Assembly: GCA_963790505.1 (NCBI GenBank)
Contig: CAWBOT010000005.1
Location: 1,054,001 to 1,118,000, forward strand
Source of the DNA: Acidisarcina sp963790505
Lineage (GTDB): Bacteria > Acidobacteriota > Terriglobia > Terriglobales > Acidobacteriaceae
DNA length: 64,000 nt
Reading direction: 5' to 3'
A model generated the notes under the pieces. That model was not told the origin of the DNA, made no database searches, and saw only the letters and a program-made list of their open reading frames with translations. Made by a program: the position numbers and the translations under genes. Shown here piece by piece: positions 43,331 to 53,538 of the stretch (positions are counted from its first letter, which is position 1; every line of letters begins with the position of its first letter).

Positions 43331-45607
43331 TTATACGAAGAGTGGAGCCAGCACCAGAGTTACGGTCGCGAGCAGCTTGATGAGAACGTGGAGCGAGGGG
43401 CCGGCGGTGTCTTTGAAGGGGTCACCGACGGTGTCGCCGACAACCGCTGCCTTGTGGGCTTCGGAGCGCTTGCCGCCGTGGGCTCCAGTCTCGATGTACT
43501 TCTTGGCGTTGTCCCATGCGCCGCCGGCGTTGTTCATGAACATGGCAAGGAGGATGCCGGAGATGGTGCCAACCATCAGCAGGCCGGCGACGGCTTCAGC
43601 GCCGGTGAGGTTGATGGGGACGCCGTGGAGGGTGGGTACTGCGCCGATTTGAGCGCCAGCGCCGAAGAGTTCGCTGAGATGGCGGAAGCTGATGCCGACT
43701 ACGAGGGGCATGGCGACCGCGAGCAGGCCGGGGAGCATCATCTGTTTCAGCGCTGCGGTGGTGACGATGCGGACGCAGCGACCGTAGTCGGGTTTGGAGG
43801 TGCCGGCCATGATGCCGGGGTTTTCGCGGAACTGGGCGCGAACGTCTTCGATGACATATTGCGCGGCACGTCCGACGGCCTTGATGGCCAGCGAGGAGAA
43901 GAGATAAGTGAGCATCGCGCCAAGCAACGCCCCGACAAAGACGGGGACGGAGGCGAGGTTGACGTTGGAGAAGCTCCAGCCTGCGGGGAGTATTTCTCCG
44001 GCGGCTGCGACGCGGCTGGCGACGATGGCGTGGATGGACTCGAGATACGCCGAGAAGAGCAGGAAGGCGGCGAGCGAGGCCGAGCCGATGGCATAGCCCT
44101 TGGTGAGCGCCTTGGTGGTGTTGCCGGCGGCGTCGAGGCGGTCGGTCTTTTCGCGGACGGCGTGGGGCTGGTCGGACATTTCGATGATGCCGCCGGCGTT
44201 GTCGGTGATGGGGCCGAAGGTGTCCATGGCGAGAATGTAGGCGGCCGAGGAGAGCATGCCCATGGTGGCGATGGCGGTTCCGTAGATGCCTTTGGCGTAA
44301 TTGGCGACGCCGACGACGTCTTCAAGGCCGCGCACGCCGAAGTAGTAGCTGAGCAGCAGGGCCGCGCCGATGACGAGGACGGGGAGTGCGGGGGTCTCCA
44401 TGCCGACGGCTATGCCGGTGATGATGTTGGTGGCCGGACCGGTGTCAGAGGCGTCGGCGATCGAGCGGACGGGACGGAAGCGGGTCTCGGTGTAGTACTC
44501 GGTGATGCGGACGAAGAGGAACGACGTGACGATGCCGCAGATGCCGCTGGCAAGCAGCCACCAATGGCCGCTGAGCATGTATTTGACGGCGACGGCGAAG
44601 CCCACGAGGGCGAGCAGCGAGGTCACGTAGTAGCCCCGGTTGAGGGCGTGCATCGGATCTTCGTCTTCTTTGCTGTGAACAATGATGACGCCGACGATGC
44701 TGGAGACGAGGTTGATGGCCTGGACGACAAGCGGGAAGAGAATGCCTTTGATTCCGAAGACGGGAAAGAGCGCCGCGCCGAGGATCATGGCACCGACGTT
44801 TTCTGCGGCGGTCGACTCGAAGATATCCGCACCGCGGCCAGCGCAGTCGCCGACGTTGTCGCCAACGAGGTCGGCGATGACGGCGGGGTTGCGTGGGTCG
44901 TCTTCGGGTATTCCGGCTTCGACCTTGCCGACAAGATCAGCGCCGACGTCGGCTGCCTTGGTATAGATACCGCCGCCGAGCTGGGCAAAGAGCGCGACGA
45001 GGGAAGCGCCGAATCCGAAGCCGACAAGCTGGTAGGGGGCGTGCTGCGGATCGTCGAGCCCGCCAAAGACGAGGAAGAGCAGGCCAATGCCGAGCAGGGA
45101 GAGCGAGACGACGACGAGTCCGGTGACGGCGCCGCCGCGGAGGGCGGTCTGCAGCGCTTTGCCGATGCTGGTGCGGGCCGCCGAGGCAACGCGGATGTTG
45201 GCACGGATGGAGACGAACATTCCGCTGTAGCCGGAGAGCGCCGAACAGGCGGCGCCGATGATGAAGCTGATCACCACCTTATTGGCGAAGGGCCGGGAGT
45301 AGGCGGAGGCATAGTAGCCGGCATAAAGAATCACCGCGATGACCACGGCGAGGATGGCGATTGCGCTGTACTGACGTTTCATGAAGGCTTCAGCGCCCTC
45401 GCGGATAGCGTCGGAGATCATGCGCATCTCGGGCGTACCGGCGTCATTTGCTAAAACATTGCGGGCGAAGAGTACGGCAGCAATCAGCGAAAGCGAGCCC
45501 ACCGCCAGCGCGATCCAAAGGAAGACATTGCCCGAGGAGTCGGGAGTTTGGGCGAGTCCGCCAGCCTGCCAGAGTGCGGCAGCGGCCAGCGAGGAGAAAA
45601 CAAACAT
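43331..45607 (-). CDS. hppA: Membrane-bound proton-pumping pyrophosphatase, K+-independent type
   Basis: The 758-residue protein has about 16 membrane segments and the H+-PPase core: GGGIYTKAADVGADLVGKVE, GIPEDDPRNPAVIADLVGDN, NVGDCAGRGADIFES, and GAWDNAKKYIE near the C-terminus with VGDTVGDPFKDTAGPSLH. The substrate Asp and Lys residues are all present. At the K+-control site it reads GNTTKALTKG, with Lys where K+-dependent enzymes have Ala, so it belongs to the K+-independent, proton-pumping group. It saves energy by coupling pyrophosphate hydrolysis to proton export. GGAGG seven bases before the ATG fixes the start. No partner genes. Confidence 0.96.
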   Translation of the reverse strand: MFVFSSLAAAALWQAGGLAQTPDSSGNVFLWIALAVGSLSLIAAVLFARNVLANDAGTPEMRMISDAIREGAEAFMKRQYSAIAILAVVIAVILYAGYYASAYSRPFANKVVISFIIGAACSALSGYSGMFVSIRANIRVASAARTSIGKALQTALRGGAVTGLVVVSLSLLGIGLLFLVFGGLDDPQHAPYQLVGFGFGASLVALFAQLGGGIYTKAADVGADLVGKVEAGIPEDDPRNPAVIADLVGDNVGDCAGRGADIFESTAAENVGAMILGAALFPVFGIKGILFPLVVQAINLVSSIVGVIIVHSKEDEDPMHALNRGYYVTSLLALVGFAVAVKYMLSGHWWLLASGICGIVTSFLFVRITEYYTETRFRPVRSIADASDTGPATNIITGIAVGMETPALPVLVIGAALLLSYYFGVRGLEDVVGVANYAKGIYGTAIATMGMLSSAAYILAMDTFGPITDNAGGIIEMSDQPHAVREKTDRLDAAGNTTKALTKGYAIGSASLAAFLLFSAYLESIHAIVASRVAAAGEILPAGWSFSNVNLASVPVFVGALLGAMLTYLFSSLAIKAVGRAAQYVIEDVRAQFRENPGIMAGTSKPDYGRCVRIVTTAALKQMMLPGLLAVAMPLVVGISFRHLSELFGAGAQIGAVPTLHGVPINLTGAEAVAGLLMVGTISGILLAMFMNNAGGAWDNAKKYIETGAHGGKRSEAHKAAVVGDTVGDPFKDTAGPSLHVLIKLLATVTLVLAPLFV

Positions 45608-45927
45608 TCAAATGCCTCCAATATAAGAAGAAGCTGTTCGCTCATTGACGCAAGAGAACATGCTGTCGAGCACCGATTGGTTGAGGTTCATGATGAGCCC
45701 GATTTGCTGCAACCGATTATGGCGTAAAGCTGTGAAATCGATGCTCTTGGGTGATTCCAGCGCTAAAGGCGTAATTAGAGCATGGCGGGAAAACGATGGT
45801 CAATGCGAACTGATGCACTTCTGAACACAAACGGTACCGGGCTTGTTCACAGCGGGAAATCCTTGCCAGATAGCATTACAATCGTGTTTCATCGAGGCAT
45901 TGCTTTATCCGGAGAAAGAAGAGGCTT
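45608..45927. other. Divergent intergenic region, hppA and E1 dehydrogenase
   Basis: No gene is seen in these 320 bases. It should hold both divergent promoters. A TACAAT near 45877 (-10-like for the E1 gene) lacks a good -35 at the right distance, so I do not call a promoter. Confidence 0.4.
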
Positions 45928-48123
45928 ATGGCCGAAGTGGTAGTTGACCTAGAGCGCCGAAATGCCGAAGCCGCTGCCGCCCTGAAGGCAGGACCCTCCG
46001 CCGAAGTTCCCCCCGAACTGCTGATCGAGATGTACCGGTTGATGTACCTGTCGCGGCGGGTCGACGATCGCGAGATCATGCTGAAGCGGCAGCAGAAGAT
46101 CTTCTTCCAGGTCTCTGGCGCGGGCCACGAGGCGATGCTGGTGGCTGCGGGCCTGGCGCTGAAGCCTGGCTATGACTGGTTCTATCCTTATTATCGGGAC
46201 CGGGCGCTTTGCCTGGCGCTGGGCAACACCCCCGAAGAGCAGTTTCTGCAGGGAGTGGGAGCGGCGGCCGATGTGGCCAGCGGCGGGCGGCAGATGCCGT
46301 CGCACTGGAGCAATCCGGCACTGCATATCGTTTCGCAATCTTCTTCAACAACGACGCAGTGCCTGCAGGCGGTTGGGTGCGCCGAGGCGGGACGCTATTT
46401 CTCGCGGCATCCGGAAGCAGCGGCGAAGGGTGAAGGGGACTATCGACAGTTCAAGAACGTCGAATTTCACGGCGACGAAATCGTCTATGTCTCGCTGGGC
46501 GAGGGCGCGACGAGCCAGGGTGAGTTCTGGGAGTCGCTGAATACGGCGTCGAACGCCAAGCTGCCGGTCTTATTTGTCGTCGAAGACAACGAATACGCGA
46601 TCTCGGTTCCGGTTGAGGTGAATACGCCGGGCGGGAATATTTCGCGGCTGGTGGCGAACTTCCCGAATTTCCATTTTGCCGAGATTGACGGGACCGATCC
46701 GGTGGCGAGCTATGCGGCTTTTCAGGAGGCTGTCGCCTGGTGCCGCGCGGGCAACGGGCCGGCGTTTGTGCATGGGCATGTCGTGCGGCCGTATTCGCAT
46801 TCGCTGTCTGACGATGACCGGCTGTACCGGTCGGCGGCTGAATTGGAGGCGGACAATCTGCGCGATCCGCTGCCGAAGTTCCAGATGCGGCTGTTGAGGG
46901 ACGGCATTCTGGACGCCGAGGCGATCAACCGCCTCGAGAAGCAGGTCGATGAGGAAGTGCGGCTGGCTGCAGAGCGGGCGTTGCGTTCACCACTGCCGGA
47001 GATCGATTCGATACGCAGGCATGTTTATTCTGAGGACCTGGATCCGACTGCTGCAGGGATTGAGACCAAGCCGGCGCTCTCTGCGGACAGCCAGGCGCGG
47101 ACGATGGCGGACCTTATTAACTGCTGCCTGAGCGATGAGCTGAGGCGCGATCCGCGGATGGTGATCTTCGGCGAAGACGTTGCCGATTGCAGCCGCGAGG
47201 AGAACCTCGAAGCGGGCAAGGTGAAGGGCAAAGGCGGAGTCTTCAAGCTGACTGCGGGGTTGCAGGCGGAGTTCGGCTCGGACCGGGTCTTCAATTCGCC
47301 GCTGGCGGAAGCGAATATTGTTGGGCGGGCGATCGGTTATGCGACGCGCGGAATGAAGCCGGTGGTCGAGATCCAGTTCTTCGACTACATCTGGCCGGCG
47401 ATGCACCAGCTGCGGAACGAACTAAGCCTGCTGAGGTGGCGCTCGAATGGGACCTATTCGTCGCCGGTGGTTGTGCGGGTAGCGGTCGGCGGGTATCTCA
47501 CGGGCGGATCGATCTATCATTCGCAGTCGGGCGAGAGCATCTTCACGCACACGCCGGGTGTGAGGATTGTTTACCCCTCGAACGCGCTCGATGCGAACGG
47601 ATTGCTGCGGACGGCGATTCGCTGCGACGATCCGGTGATGTTCTTCGAGCACAAGCGGCTGTATCGCGAGACGTATGGGCGAGCGGCTTACCCGGGAACG
47701 GATTTTGCGATTCCGTTCGGCAAGGCGAATATCGTGCGTCCGGGGACGGATGTGACGATCATTACTTATGGCGCGGTTGTGCCGCGGGCGCTACAGGCGG
47801 CGCAGAAGGTACACCGCGAAAAGGGAATTGAGACCGAGGTGATCGACCTGCGCACGCTCAGTCCCTACGACTGGGAGGCGATCGCGACCTCGGTGCGCAA
47901 GACAAGCCGGGTAATTGTCGCCCATGAAGACATGTTGAGTTGGGGATACGGCGCGGAGATCGCGGCACGCATCGCCGATGAGCTGTTCGATGACCTCGAT
48001 GCTCCGGTGAAGCGGGTTGCGGCGATGGATACCTTTGTTGCGTATCAGCCGATTTTGGAAGATGTGATCCTGCCGCAGCCGGAAGATATCTACCAGGCGA
48101 TCCAGAAGCTGGTCGCGTACTAG
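45928..48123 (+). CDS. Branched-chain 2-oxoacid dehydrogenase E1, alpha and beta subunits fused
   Basis: The 731-residue protein joins both E1 subunits. The alpha part has YRLMYLSRRVDDREIML, FYPYYRDRALCLALG, MPSHWSNPALHIVSQSS, and the thiamine-diphosphate motif SLGEGATSQGEFWESLNTAS with EDNEYAISVP. From about residue 390 the beta part has FGEDVADCSREENLEAGKVK, FNSPLAEANIVGRAIGYATR, PVVEIQFFDYIWPAMHQLRN and GIETEVIDLRTLSPYDWEAI. It decarboxylates branched-chain 2-oxoacids as the first component of the BCKDH complex; 2-oxoglutarate or pyruvate are less likely from the motifs. The E2 and E3 partners are not in the window. The ATG has AGAGG four to five bases upstream. Confidence 0.9.
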   Translation: MAEVVVDLERRNAEAAAALKAGPSAEVPPELLIEMYRLMYLSRRVDDREIMLKRQQKIFFQVSGAGHEAMLVAAGLALKPGYDWFYPYYRDRALCLALGNTPEEQFLQGVGAAADVASGGRQMPSHWSNPALHIVSQSSSTTTQCLQAVGCAEAGRYFSRHPEAAAKGEGDYRQFKNVEFHGDEIVYVSLGEGATSQGEFWESLNTASNAKLPVLFVVEDNEYAISVPVEVNTPGGNISRLVANFPNFHFAEIDGTDPVASYAAFQEAVAWCRAGNGPAFVHGHVVRPYSHSLSDDDRLYRSAAELEADNLRDPLPKFQMRLLRDGILDAEAINRLEKQVDEEVRLAAERALRSPLPEIDSIRRHVYSEDLDPTAAGIETKPALSADSQARTMADLINCCLSDELRRDPRMVIFGEDVADCSREENLEAGKVKGKGGVFKLTAGLQAEFGSDRVFNSPLAEANIVGRAIGYATRGMKPVVEIQFFDYIWPAMHQLRNELSLLRWRSNGTYSSPVVVRVAVGGYLTGGSIYHSQSGESIFTHTPGVRIVYPSNALDANGLLRTAIRCDDPVMFFEHKRLYRETYGRAAYPGTDFAIPFGKANIVRPGTDVTIITYGAVVPRALQAAQKVHREKGIETEVIDLRTLSPYDWEAIATSVRKTSRVIVAHEDMLSWGYGAEIAARIADELFDDLDAPVKRVAAMDTFVAYQPILEDVILPQPEDIYQAIQKLVAY

Positions 48124-48314
48124 CCGGGACTGGCGAGCTGGCGAGGCGTCCAGAAGCGCACAGTTGCGTTCCGATTTCGGACGCGCGGCCCATGCTCAAG
48201 TCCTTCAAATATCAATGATTACTTTGATTTAGGCGCGATTCGGTTGGGTATCCGGATTGCACCAATTCTTTTGCGGTCTTTCGCTTAAGCGGACTTGGGC
48301 CGGGCGAGGTGCAA

Positions 48315-50737
48315 GTGAGAGCTCTTCTTCGGAATCTGCATTACAGTCTGCGCATGATGCGTAAGCATCCGGGTTTGACGGCGGCGGTGCTGGCGACTCT
48401 GGCGCTGGGTATAGGCGCGACGACAGCTATCTATACGGTGGTTTATGCAACGCTGCTCGCTCCGCTACCTTTTCCGAACCCAGATCAGCTGGTGGTCGTC
48501 TGGTCGACGATCAATGGGCACAGGAACGGAATATCGGCGGGGGATTTTCTCGACTGGCAGCGGCAGAGCAAGTCTTTCGAGCAGATGGCAGCGTGGACGG
48601 GCGGGAGTTTCAATCTGGCTTCGGCACATGACCAGCCCGAGCAGGTGGACGGCCGGCGGACTTCGCCGGGGTGGTTCAGCATGCAGGGGATGCCTTTCCT
48701 GATGGGCCGGGATTTTCTGCCTGAAGAGGGGATTCCGGGCAAGAGCCACGCGGTGATTCTGACTTACAAGCTGTGGAACCGGCTCGGCGCGAACCGGGGA
48801 ATTATCGGCCAGACGATACGGGTCGACGGTGCGCAATATACAGTTGTCGGGGTGTTGGCGCCGGGGCTCCCGGACCGCTTGCAGGCCGAGCTGGCGGTGC
48901 CTTTGGCCTTTACTCCAGATCAGATCAATCACGATTATCACTGGATATTGGCAATGGGCCGGCTGAAGCCGGGCGTCACGATGCAGCAGGCGCAGGCCGA
49001 TATGGACGCGGTGACGAGCCACATTGCCACGGCATATCCGACATCGAATAAAGGCTGGGGTGCGCGGATAGAGCCGTTGAAGAACGACTTCATGCCCCAG
49101 GATCGCATTCATAACCTATGGCTGCTGCTGGGCGCGGTCGGGTTTGTGCTGTTGATTACCTGCGTGAATATTGCCAACCTGCTGCTGGCCAAAGGAGCAT
49201 CGCGGCAACGGGAGATCGCCATCCGGGGCTCGCTGGGCGCGACGCGGGGACAGATCTTTGGGCAATCGCTGACGGAGAGCCTGGTGCTCGCGGTGGTTGG
49301 GGGCGGACTTGGGCTGGGATCGGGAACGATTTTGCTGCGGGCGATCCTGGCGATCGTGCCGGAGGGGATTATGCCCTCCGAGGCGGATTTTCATCTCGAC
49401 ATTCATGTGCTGACAGTTGCATTGATAGCGACGACGCTGGCTGGGTTGCTCTTTGGATATGCGCCTGCATGGTATGCGTCGAAGGTCGATCCGGCAGAGT
49501 CGATGAAGGACGGCAGCCGCTCGGGCACCAGTTCGGGGAGCCATAAACTGCGGCGGATGCTGATCATGGGCGAGTTCGCGCTGGCGCTGGCGCTGCTGGC
49601 GGGGGCGGGGCTGGCGATGCAGAGCTTCTGGAACCTGACCCGGGTGGATCTGGGCGTCCGCGCCGACCACGTGCTCACGTTCGGTCTTTCGCAGCCGGAG
49701 GGGCGGTTCAAGTCTCCAGAGGAGATGAGAACTATTACCGGCAGATGCTGGCGGCGGTAGGGTCGGTCGCAGGCGTTTCTCACGCGGCCTTGTCGACCGG
49801 GCTGCCGCTTCGCGGCGACAGCGACGGAATGCCCTTCAGCGTGGTGGGTGGACGGGAATACACCGATCCTTCGCAGCGGCCCGGCTCGGGATTTCAGTCG
49901 GTGACTTCGGACTACTTTCGTACCTACGGAATCAAGGTCATAAAGGGAAGGGAATTCAACGAGCAGGATAATGCCAGCAGCGTTCACGTCGCGATGGTGA
50001 ACGAGGAGTTTGCGCGCCGCTACCTGACGGGCGGCGACCCACTGCATCGGCGCCTGCGTATCGAACAGATTATTCCCGGAGTGCCGAAGCTGGGGCCGGT
50101 GATCGAGTGGGAGATCGTCGGCGTCTTCCACAACGTTCGCAATGACTTCCGAGAGGATGAGACCGAGATTGTCGTTCCGTTCTCGCAGTCTCTGATGCCC
50201 AATGCGAATTTCGGGATCAGAACCGAGGAAGATCCGGCGACGATGGCGCAGGCGGTCACCGCTGCGGTGCATTCGATCGACTCACAGATCGCGGTCGCGA
50301 ACATTCGCACTATGGACCAGATCAAGGACGAGTCATTAGCAGAGGACCGATTTACGATGTTCCTCTTTGCCAGTTTTGCAGTGGTGGCGCTGCTGCTTGC
50401 GGCAGTGGGCATCTATGGGGTGATGGCCTTTGCGGTTTCGCAGCGGACACGCGAGATAGGCGTGCGCATCGCGCTGGGCGCGAGCAGGGGCAATGTGACG
50501 GGGCTGGTTGTGCGTGAGGGGTCCATCCTGGCGTGCATCGGGATTGTGGTTGGGCTGGGCGGGGCGTATTTGGTGGGGAGGTCGATGCAGAGCACTCTGT
50601 ACGGAGTGAAGGCGATCGATCTCACGGTCTTCGGTGCGATCTCGGTGATCCTGCTGTTGACGGGGTTGGCGGCGTCGTATTTTCCGGCGCGGCGTGCGGC
50701 GCTGGTCGATCCGGTGAAGGCGTTGCGGGCGGATTAG
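48315..50737 (+). pseudogene. MacB-like ABC permease (ADOP type) broken by one frameshift
   Basis: The first part (about 48315-49730) has the MacB N-terminal helix (MMRKHPGLTAAVLATLALGI), periplasmic domain and the first FtsX permease core (LLLGAVGFVLLITCVNIANL, ASRQREIAIRGSLGATRGQI). The second part (49745-50737, other frame) continues with the second periplasmic domain and FtsX core (VGIYGVMAFAVSQRTREIGV, RIALGASRGNV, LVDPVKALRAD). The break is at about 49730-49733: reading the next frame from TATTACCGG gives YYRQMLA, exactly the family continuation after SPEEMR, so one base is missing. The joined protein of about 810 residues is the normal ADOP length. GAGG five bases before GTG 48315 marks the start. 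It may be a true mutation or a sequencing error. These permeases probably drive export or mechanotransmission with an unlinked ATPase. Confidence 0.82.
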
Positions 50738-50855
50738 GTGGACTGTCCCGAATTGGGACGGTGGGAGCAACGATTCTTACTCTGCGAAAAACGATCGGCG
50801 ATGTACTGTTGTTAGCTCCGACGGGGGCCTTCACTCCGCCGGAGAGTTTAGCGTT

Positions 50856-50939
50856 CTACCTGAAGAGATAGAACAGTGCAGCGATCCAATGCAGAGGTAA
50901 CTGGACTGCAAGGTTGAAGCGCATGTTGAGATTCAGCAT
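50856..50939 (-). CDS. Candidate 27-residue protein with a near-perfect ribosome site
   Basis: The frame LNLNMRFNLAVQLPLHWIAA, then LFYLFR, is preceded by AAAGGAGGAAGAAGTC and an ATG, a Shine-Dalgarno stronger than any other in the window with an eight-base gap. The peptide is hydrophobic with a few Arg, so a tiny membrane protein or leader peptide is possible. A hairpin lies 44 bases upstream of the ATG (50983-51008). No family recognised, and nothing downstream on this strand to regulate, since the next gene is convergent. Low certainty. Confidence 0.35.
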   Translation of the reverse strand: MLNLNMRFNLAVQLPLHWIAALFYLFR

Positions 50940-50982
50940 GACTTCTTCCTCCTTTCCCAATTCATGAAAAAAGGGGAGAGAT

Positions 50983-51008
50983 AACGGCCCTGTTGTCGCA
51001 GGGCCGTT
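50983..51008. terminator. Strong GC-rich hairpin in the 50738-51250 gap
   Basis: AACGGCCCTG (50983-50992) and CAGGGCCGTT (50999-51008), 6-base loop, 10 perfect pairs. On the minus strand a TTTTTT follows 12-13 bases later, just before the strong ribosome site of the 27-codon frame. It may be a terminator for the permease on the plus strand or an attenuator on the minus strand. The rest of the gap to 51250 holds nothing I recognise. Confidence 0.55.
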
Positions 51009-51250
51009 GTTGCGTTTGGCAACTTCGGTTTGTTCCCTGCTCATCCATTCGCGTATCAGTGAAGCCTCGCTGAGAGTGCACTTCGCAAGTTTAGAAGTCG
51101 CTGAAGAGGATTGGCTCGCGTTGATTGGTCCAGAATTTACAAGAAGTCCCTGGGAGTTCCGTCCGGGACTGGCCGGCACGGGGCCGCGCAACTTTGCGGC
51201 CGGGGTCGCGTCTGAATGAGAAGCCGGGTCCCCGGCAGGAGTCTCAGCCT

Positions 51251-52510
51251 ATGCCGATCACCCGACGAGCATTCATGAAAAGCGGAGCGATGGCCGTTGT
51301 GGGCACCCCCGTTATTCCTACATTCCTGACTAGATCGGTGCTGGCTCAGGCCACCACGGCGCAGGCGAATGGCAAGCGCTTGGTGGTGCTCTTCCAGCGC
51401 GGGGCCGTCGACGGGCTGAATATGGTCGTCCCTTACGCCGAGAAGAACTACTACTCGATGCGGCCGACGATCGCGATCCAAAAGAATGAAGTGATCGACC
51501 TGAATGGATTCTTCGGTCTGCATCCGGCAATGCGACCGCTGAAGCCGCTGTGGGACCAGGGACATCTGGCGATTGTCCATGCGGCGGGTTCGCCGGACGA
51601 GTCGCGCTCCCATTTCGACGCTCAAGACTATATGGAGAGCGGCACTCCGGGGGTGAAGTCGACCGCGGACGGCTGGCTGAACCGCGCGCTTCGCGCGGAG
51701 GACCAGTATCACGCGCTGCACCACGCGTCGGCGTTCCGGGCTGTGGCGATGGGAACGCAACTGCCGCGCACCTTACAGGGGGCGATTCCGGCGGTCGCTG
51801 TCGGGAATGTGCAGGACTTCAACGTTGGCGGCAAAAACCCGGCCGTGCAACCGATCAGCACGAGCTTCGAGGCGATGTACAGCGATTCGGCGAACACTGT
51901 TCTGCATGGGACGGGCTCGGAGACGTTCGAAGCGGTGAAGATGCTCAAGTCCACCGATCCCGCGCATTATGTTCCGGCGGTGGGCGCGAATTATCCCAAG
52001 GGGCAGTTCGGCGACAGCATGAAGCAGATCGCGCAACTGCTGAAGGCGAACCTGGGCGTCGAAGCGGCATTTGCCGATATCGGCGGATGGGACACGCACC
52101 GGAACCAGGGGAATGCGAACGGCCAGCTGGCAAACCGGCTGAAGGATTTCAGCGAAGGTATTGCGGCGTTTTGGACGGACATGGGCGACCAGGCGCAGGA
52201 CGTGGTGATGGTGACGATGTCGGAGTTTGGCCGAACCGCGCGGCAGAACGGGACGGCGGGGACTGACCATGGCCATGCGAACGTGATGCTGGTGCTCGGC
52301 GGCAAGGTGAATGGCCGCAAGGTTTACGGCAAATGGCCGGGGCTGGCGGATGAACATCTTCATGAGGGGCGGGACCTGGCGATTACGACGGACTTCCGGC
52401 AGGTGCTCGGAGAAGCGTCGTACAAGACGCTGGGATCGAAGAACCTCGATCTTGTATTTCCCGATGCGAAGTTAAGGTCGAGCGACTTTTTGAACATCGT
52501 CTCCGTATAG
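51251..52510 (+). CDS. DUF1501 secreted protein with Tat leader
   Basis: From ATG 51251, with CAGGAG nine bases upstream, the protein has 419 residues. A twin-arginine leader (ITRRAFMKSGAMAVVGTP) is followed by the DUF1501 blocks KRLVVLFQRGAVDGLNMVVP, AAGSPDESRSHFDAQDYME, FADIGGWDTHRNQGNANGQL, VVMVTMSEFGRTARQNGTAG and TDHGHANVMLVLGG, all conserved in this sulfatase-like superfamily. The conserved His, Asp and Glu residues suggest metal binding. Function is unknown; such genes usually sit next to a DUF1800 gene, which is not present here. Export folded through the Tat system is predicted. Confidence 0.88.
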   Translation: MPITRRAFMKSGAMAVVGTPVIPTFLTRSVLAQATTAQANGKRLVVLFQRGAVDGLNMVVPYAEKNYYSMRPTIAIQKNEVIDLNGFFGLHPAMRPLKPLWDQGHLAIVHAAGSPDESRSHFDAQDYMESGTPGVKSTADGWLNRALRAEDQYHALHHASAFRAVAMGTQLPRTLQGAIPAVAVGNVQDFNVGGKNPAVQPISTSFEAMYSDSANTVLHGTGSETFEAVKMLKSTDPAHYVPAVGANYPKGQFGDSMKQIAQLLKANLGVEAAFADIGGWDTHRNQGNANGQLANRLKDFSEGIAAFWTDMGDQAQDVVMVTMSEFGRTARQNGTAGTDHGHANVMLVLGGKVNGRKVYGKWPGLADEHLHEGRDLAITTDFRQVLGEASYKTLGSKNLDLVFPDAKLRSSDFLNIVSV

Positions 52511-52623
52511 CAGGCAGCGATCTTTAGGCAATTTGCTTGTCCCCTTGAAGGGCAATAGACTAAAGCGCGAACTATATCAGCCAAGGCCTGCGCGCTCTGC
52601 GCAGCCTGCTTCGAGGAGATCGC

Positions 52624-53538
52624 TTGCGCCCTGTCAGGAAATCGCTCATCCAGTTGTCCTTTGTTTTGCTCGCCGGCTTATCGGCCTCTTTCGCCCAAGC
52701 GCCAGCTACCCCTCCGCCTCCTCCACCACCACCCGCGGTCAATCCATTGATTCCGCCTGCGCCTCACGCGAAGACGATCCATTTGAAGCACGTGCTGGTA
52801 ATCGGAGAGACGAAGGGGTTCGAGCACGATTCGGTGCCGGACGCGATGGCGGCGGTCTACAACATGGGACAGGAGAGCGGGCTGTGGGACACGACGCTGC
52901 GCACCGATACCGAGCTGCTGACCACAAAAGAGATGCAGAGAAATACGAAGAACCTGAACTACTTCGACCTGATTGTCTTTGCAAGCACGACCGGCGAGCT
53001 GGACATGGACGACAGCCAGAAGAACGACATGATGGCGTTCATCAAGGGCGGCAAGGGGTTTGTTGGGATCCACGCGGCGCTCGACACCAATTACAAGTGG
53101 CCCGAGTACGGCGAGATGATCGGCGGGTGGTTCGATCAGCATCCGTGGATGACATTTAACGCGCCGATTATTACTGAAGATCCAAATTCTCCGATTGTGC
53201 GGCACTTTCCGCACGAGTTCGTCAAATATGATGAGATTTACCAGCCGAAAGACTGGTCGCGAGACAAGGTCAACGTGTTGTTGAGTCTCGATTCTTCGCG
53301 TCTCGACTATGCGAACAACCCGCGGATCCATCGCGAAGATCACGATTTCGCTGTGGCCTGGACGAAGATGTATGGCAAGGGGCGGGTTTTTTATTCCACG
53401 CTGGGGCACACCGAGGAATCGTGGCAGGACCCGGACATCCGCAAGATGTACTTCGAGGCGATCAAGTGGGCGCTGGGCATGAGCGATGGAAGCACGGCGT
53501 CGCATCCGAAGGTCACAGCGGATGCAGCGAGCCACTGA
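52624..53538 (+). CDS. Secreted ThuA-like protein
   Basis: The 304-residue protein has a signal peptide (LIQLSFVLLAGLSASFAQ), a Pro-rich linker (PPPPPPPPAV) and a ThuA domain: HVLVIGETKGFEHDSVPDAM, YFDLIVFASTTGELDMDD, GKGFVGIHAALDTNYKWPEY, DEIYQPKDW and GRVFYSTLGHTEESW. ThuA folds resemble class I glutamine amidotransferases and belong to sugar-processing loci, where they may act on keto-glycosides. It begins at TTG 52624 with GAGGAG five bases upstream; no in-frame ATG precedes the signal peptide. Its stop overlaps the start of the next gene (CTGA). Confidence 0.85.
   Translation: MRPVRKSLIQLSFVLLAGLSASFAQAPATPPPPPPPPAVNPLIPPAPHAKTIHLKHVLVIGETKGFEHDSVPDAMAAVYNMGQESGLWDTTLRTDTELLTTKEMQRNTKNLNYFDLIVFASTTGELDMDDSQKNDMMAFIKGGKGFVGIHAALDTNYKWPEYGEMIGGWFDQHPWMTFNAPIITEDPNSPIVRHFPHEFVKYDEIYQPKDWSRDKVNVLLSLDSSRLDYANNPRIHREDHDFAVAWTKMYGKGRVFYSTLGHTEESWQDPDIRKMYFEAIKWALGMSDGSTASHPKVTADAASH

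Noticed and set aside
43388..45454. A 688-codon open frame antisense to the pyrophosphatase gene
   Set aside because: It is a GC-rich shadow frame with Gly/Asp/Glu-heavy low-complexity sequence and no ribosome site; hppA on the other strand is certain.
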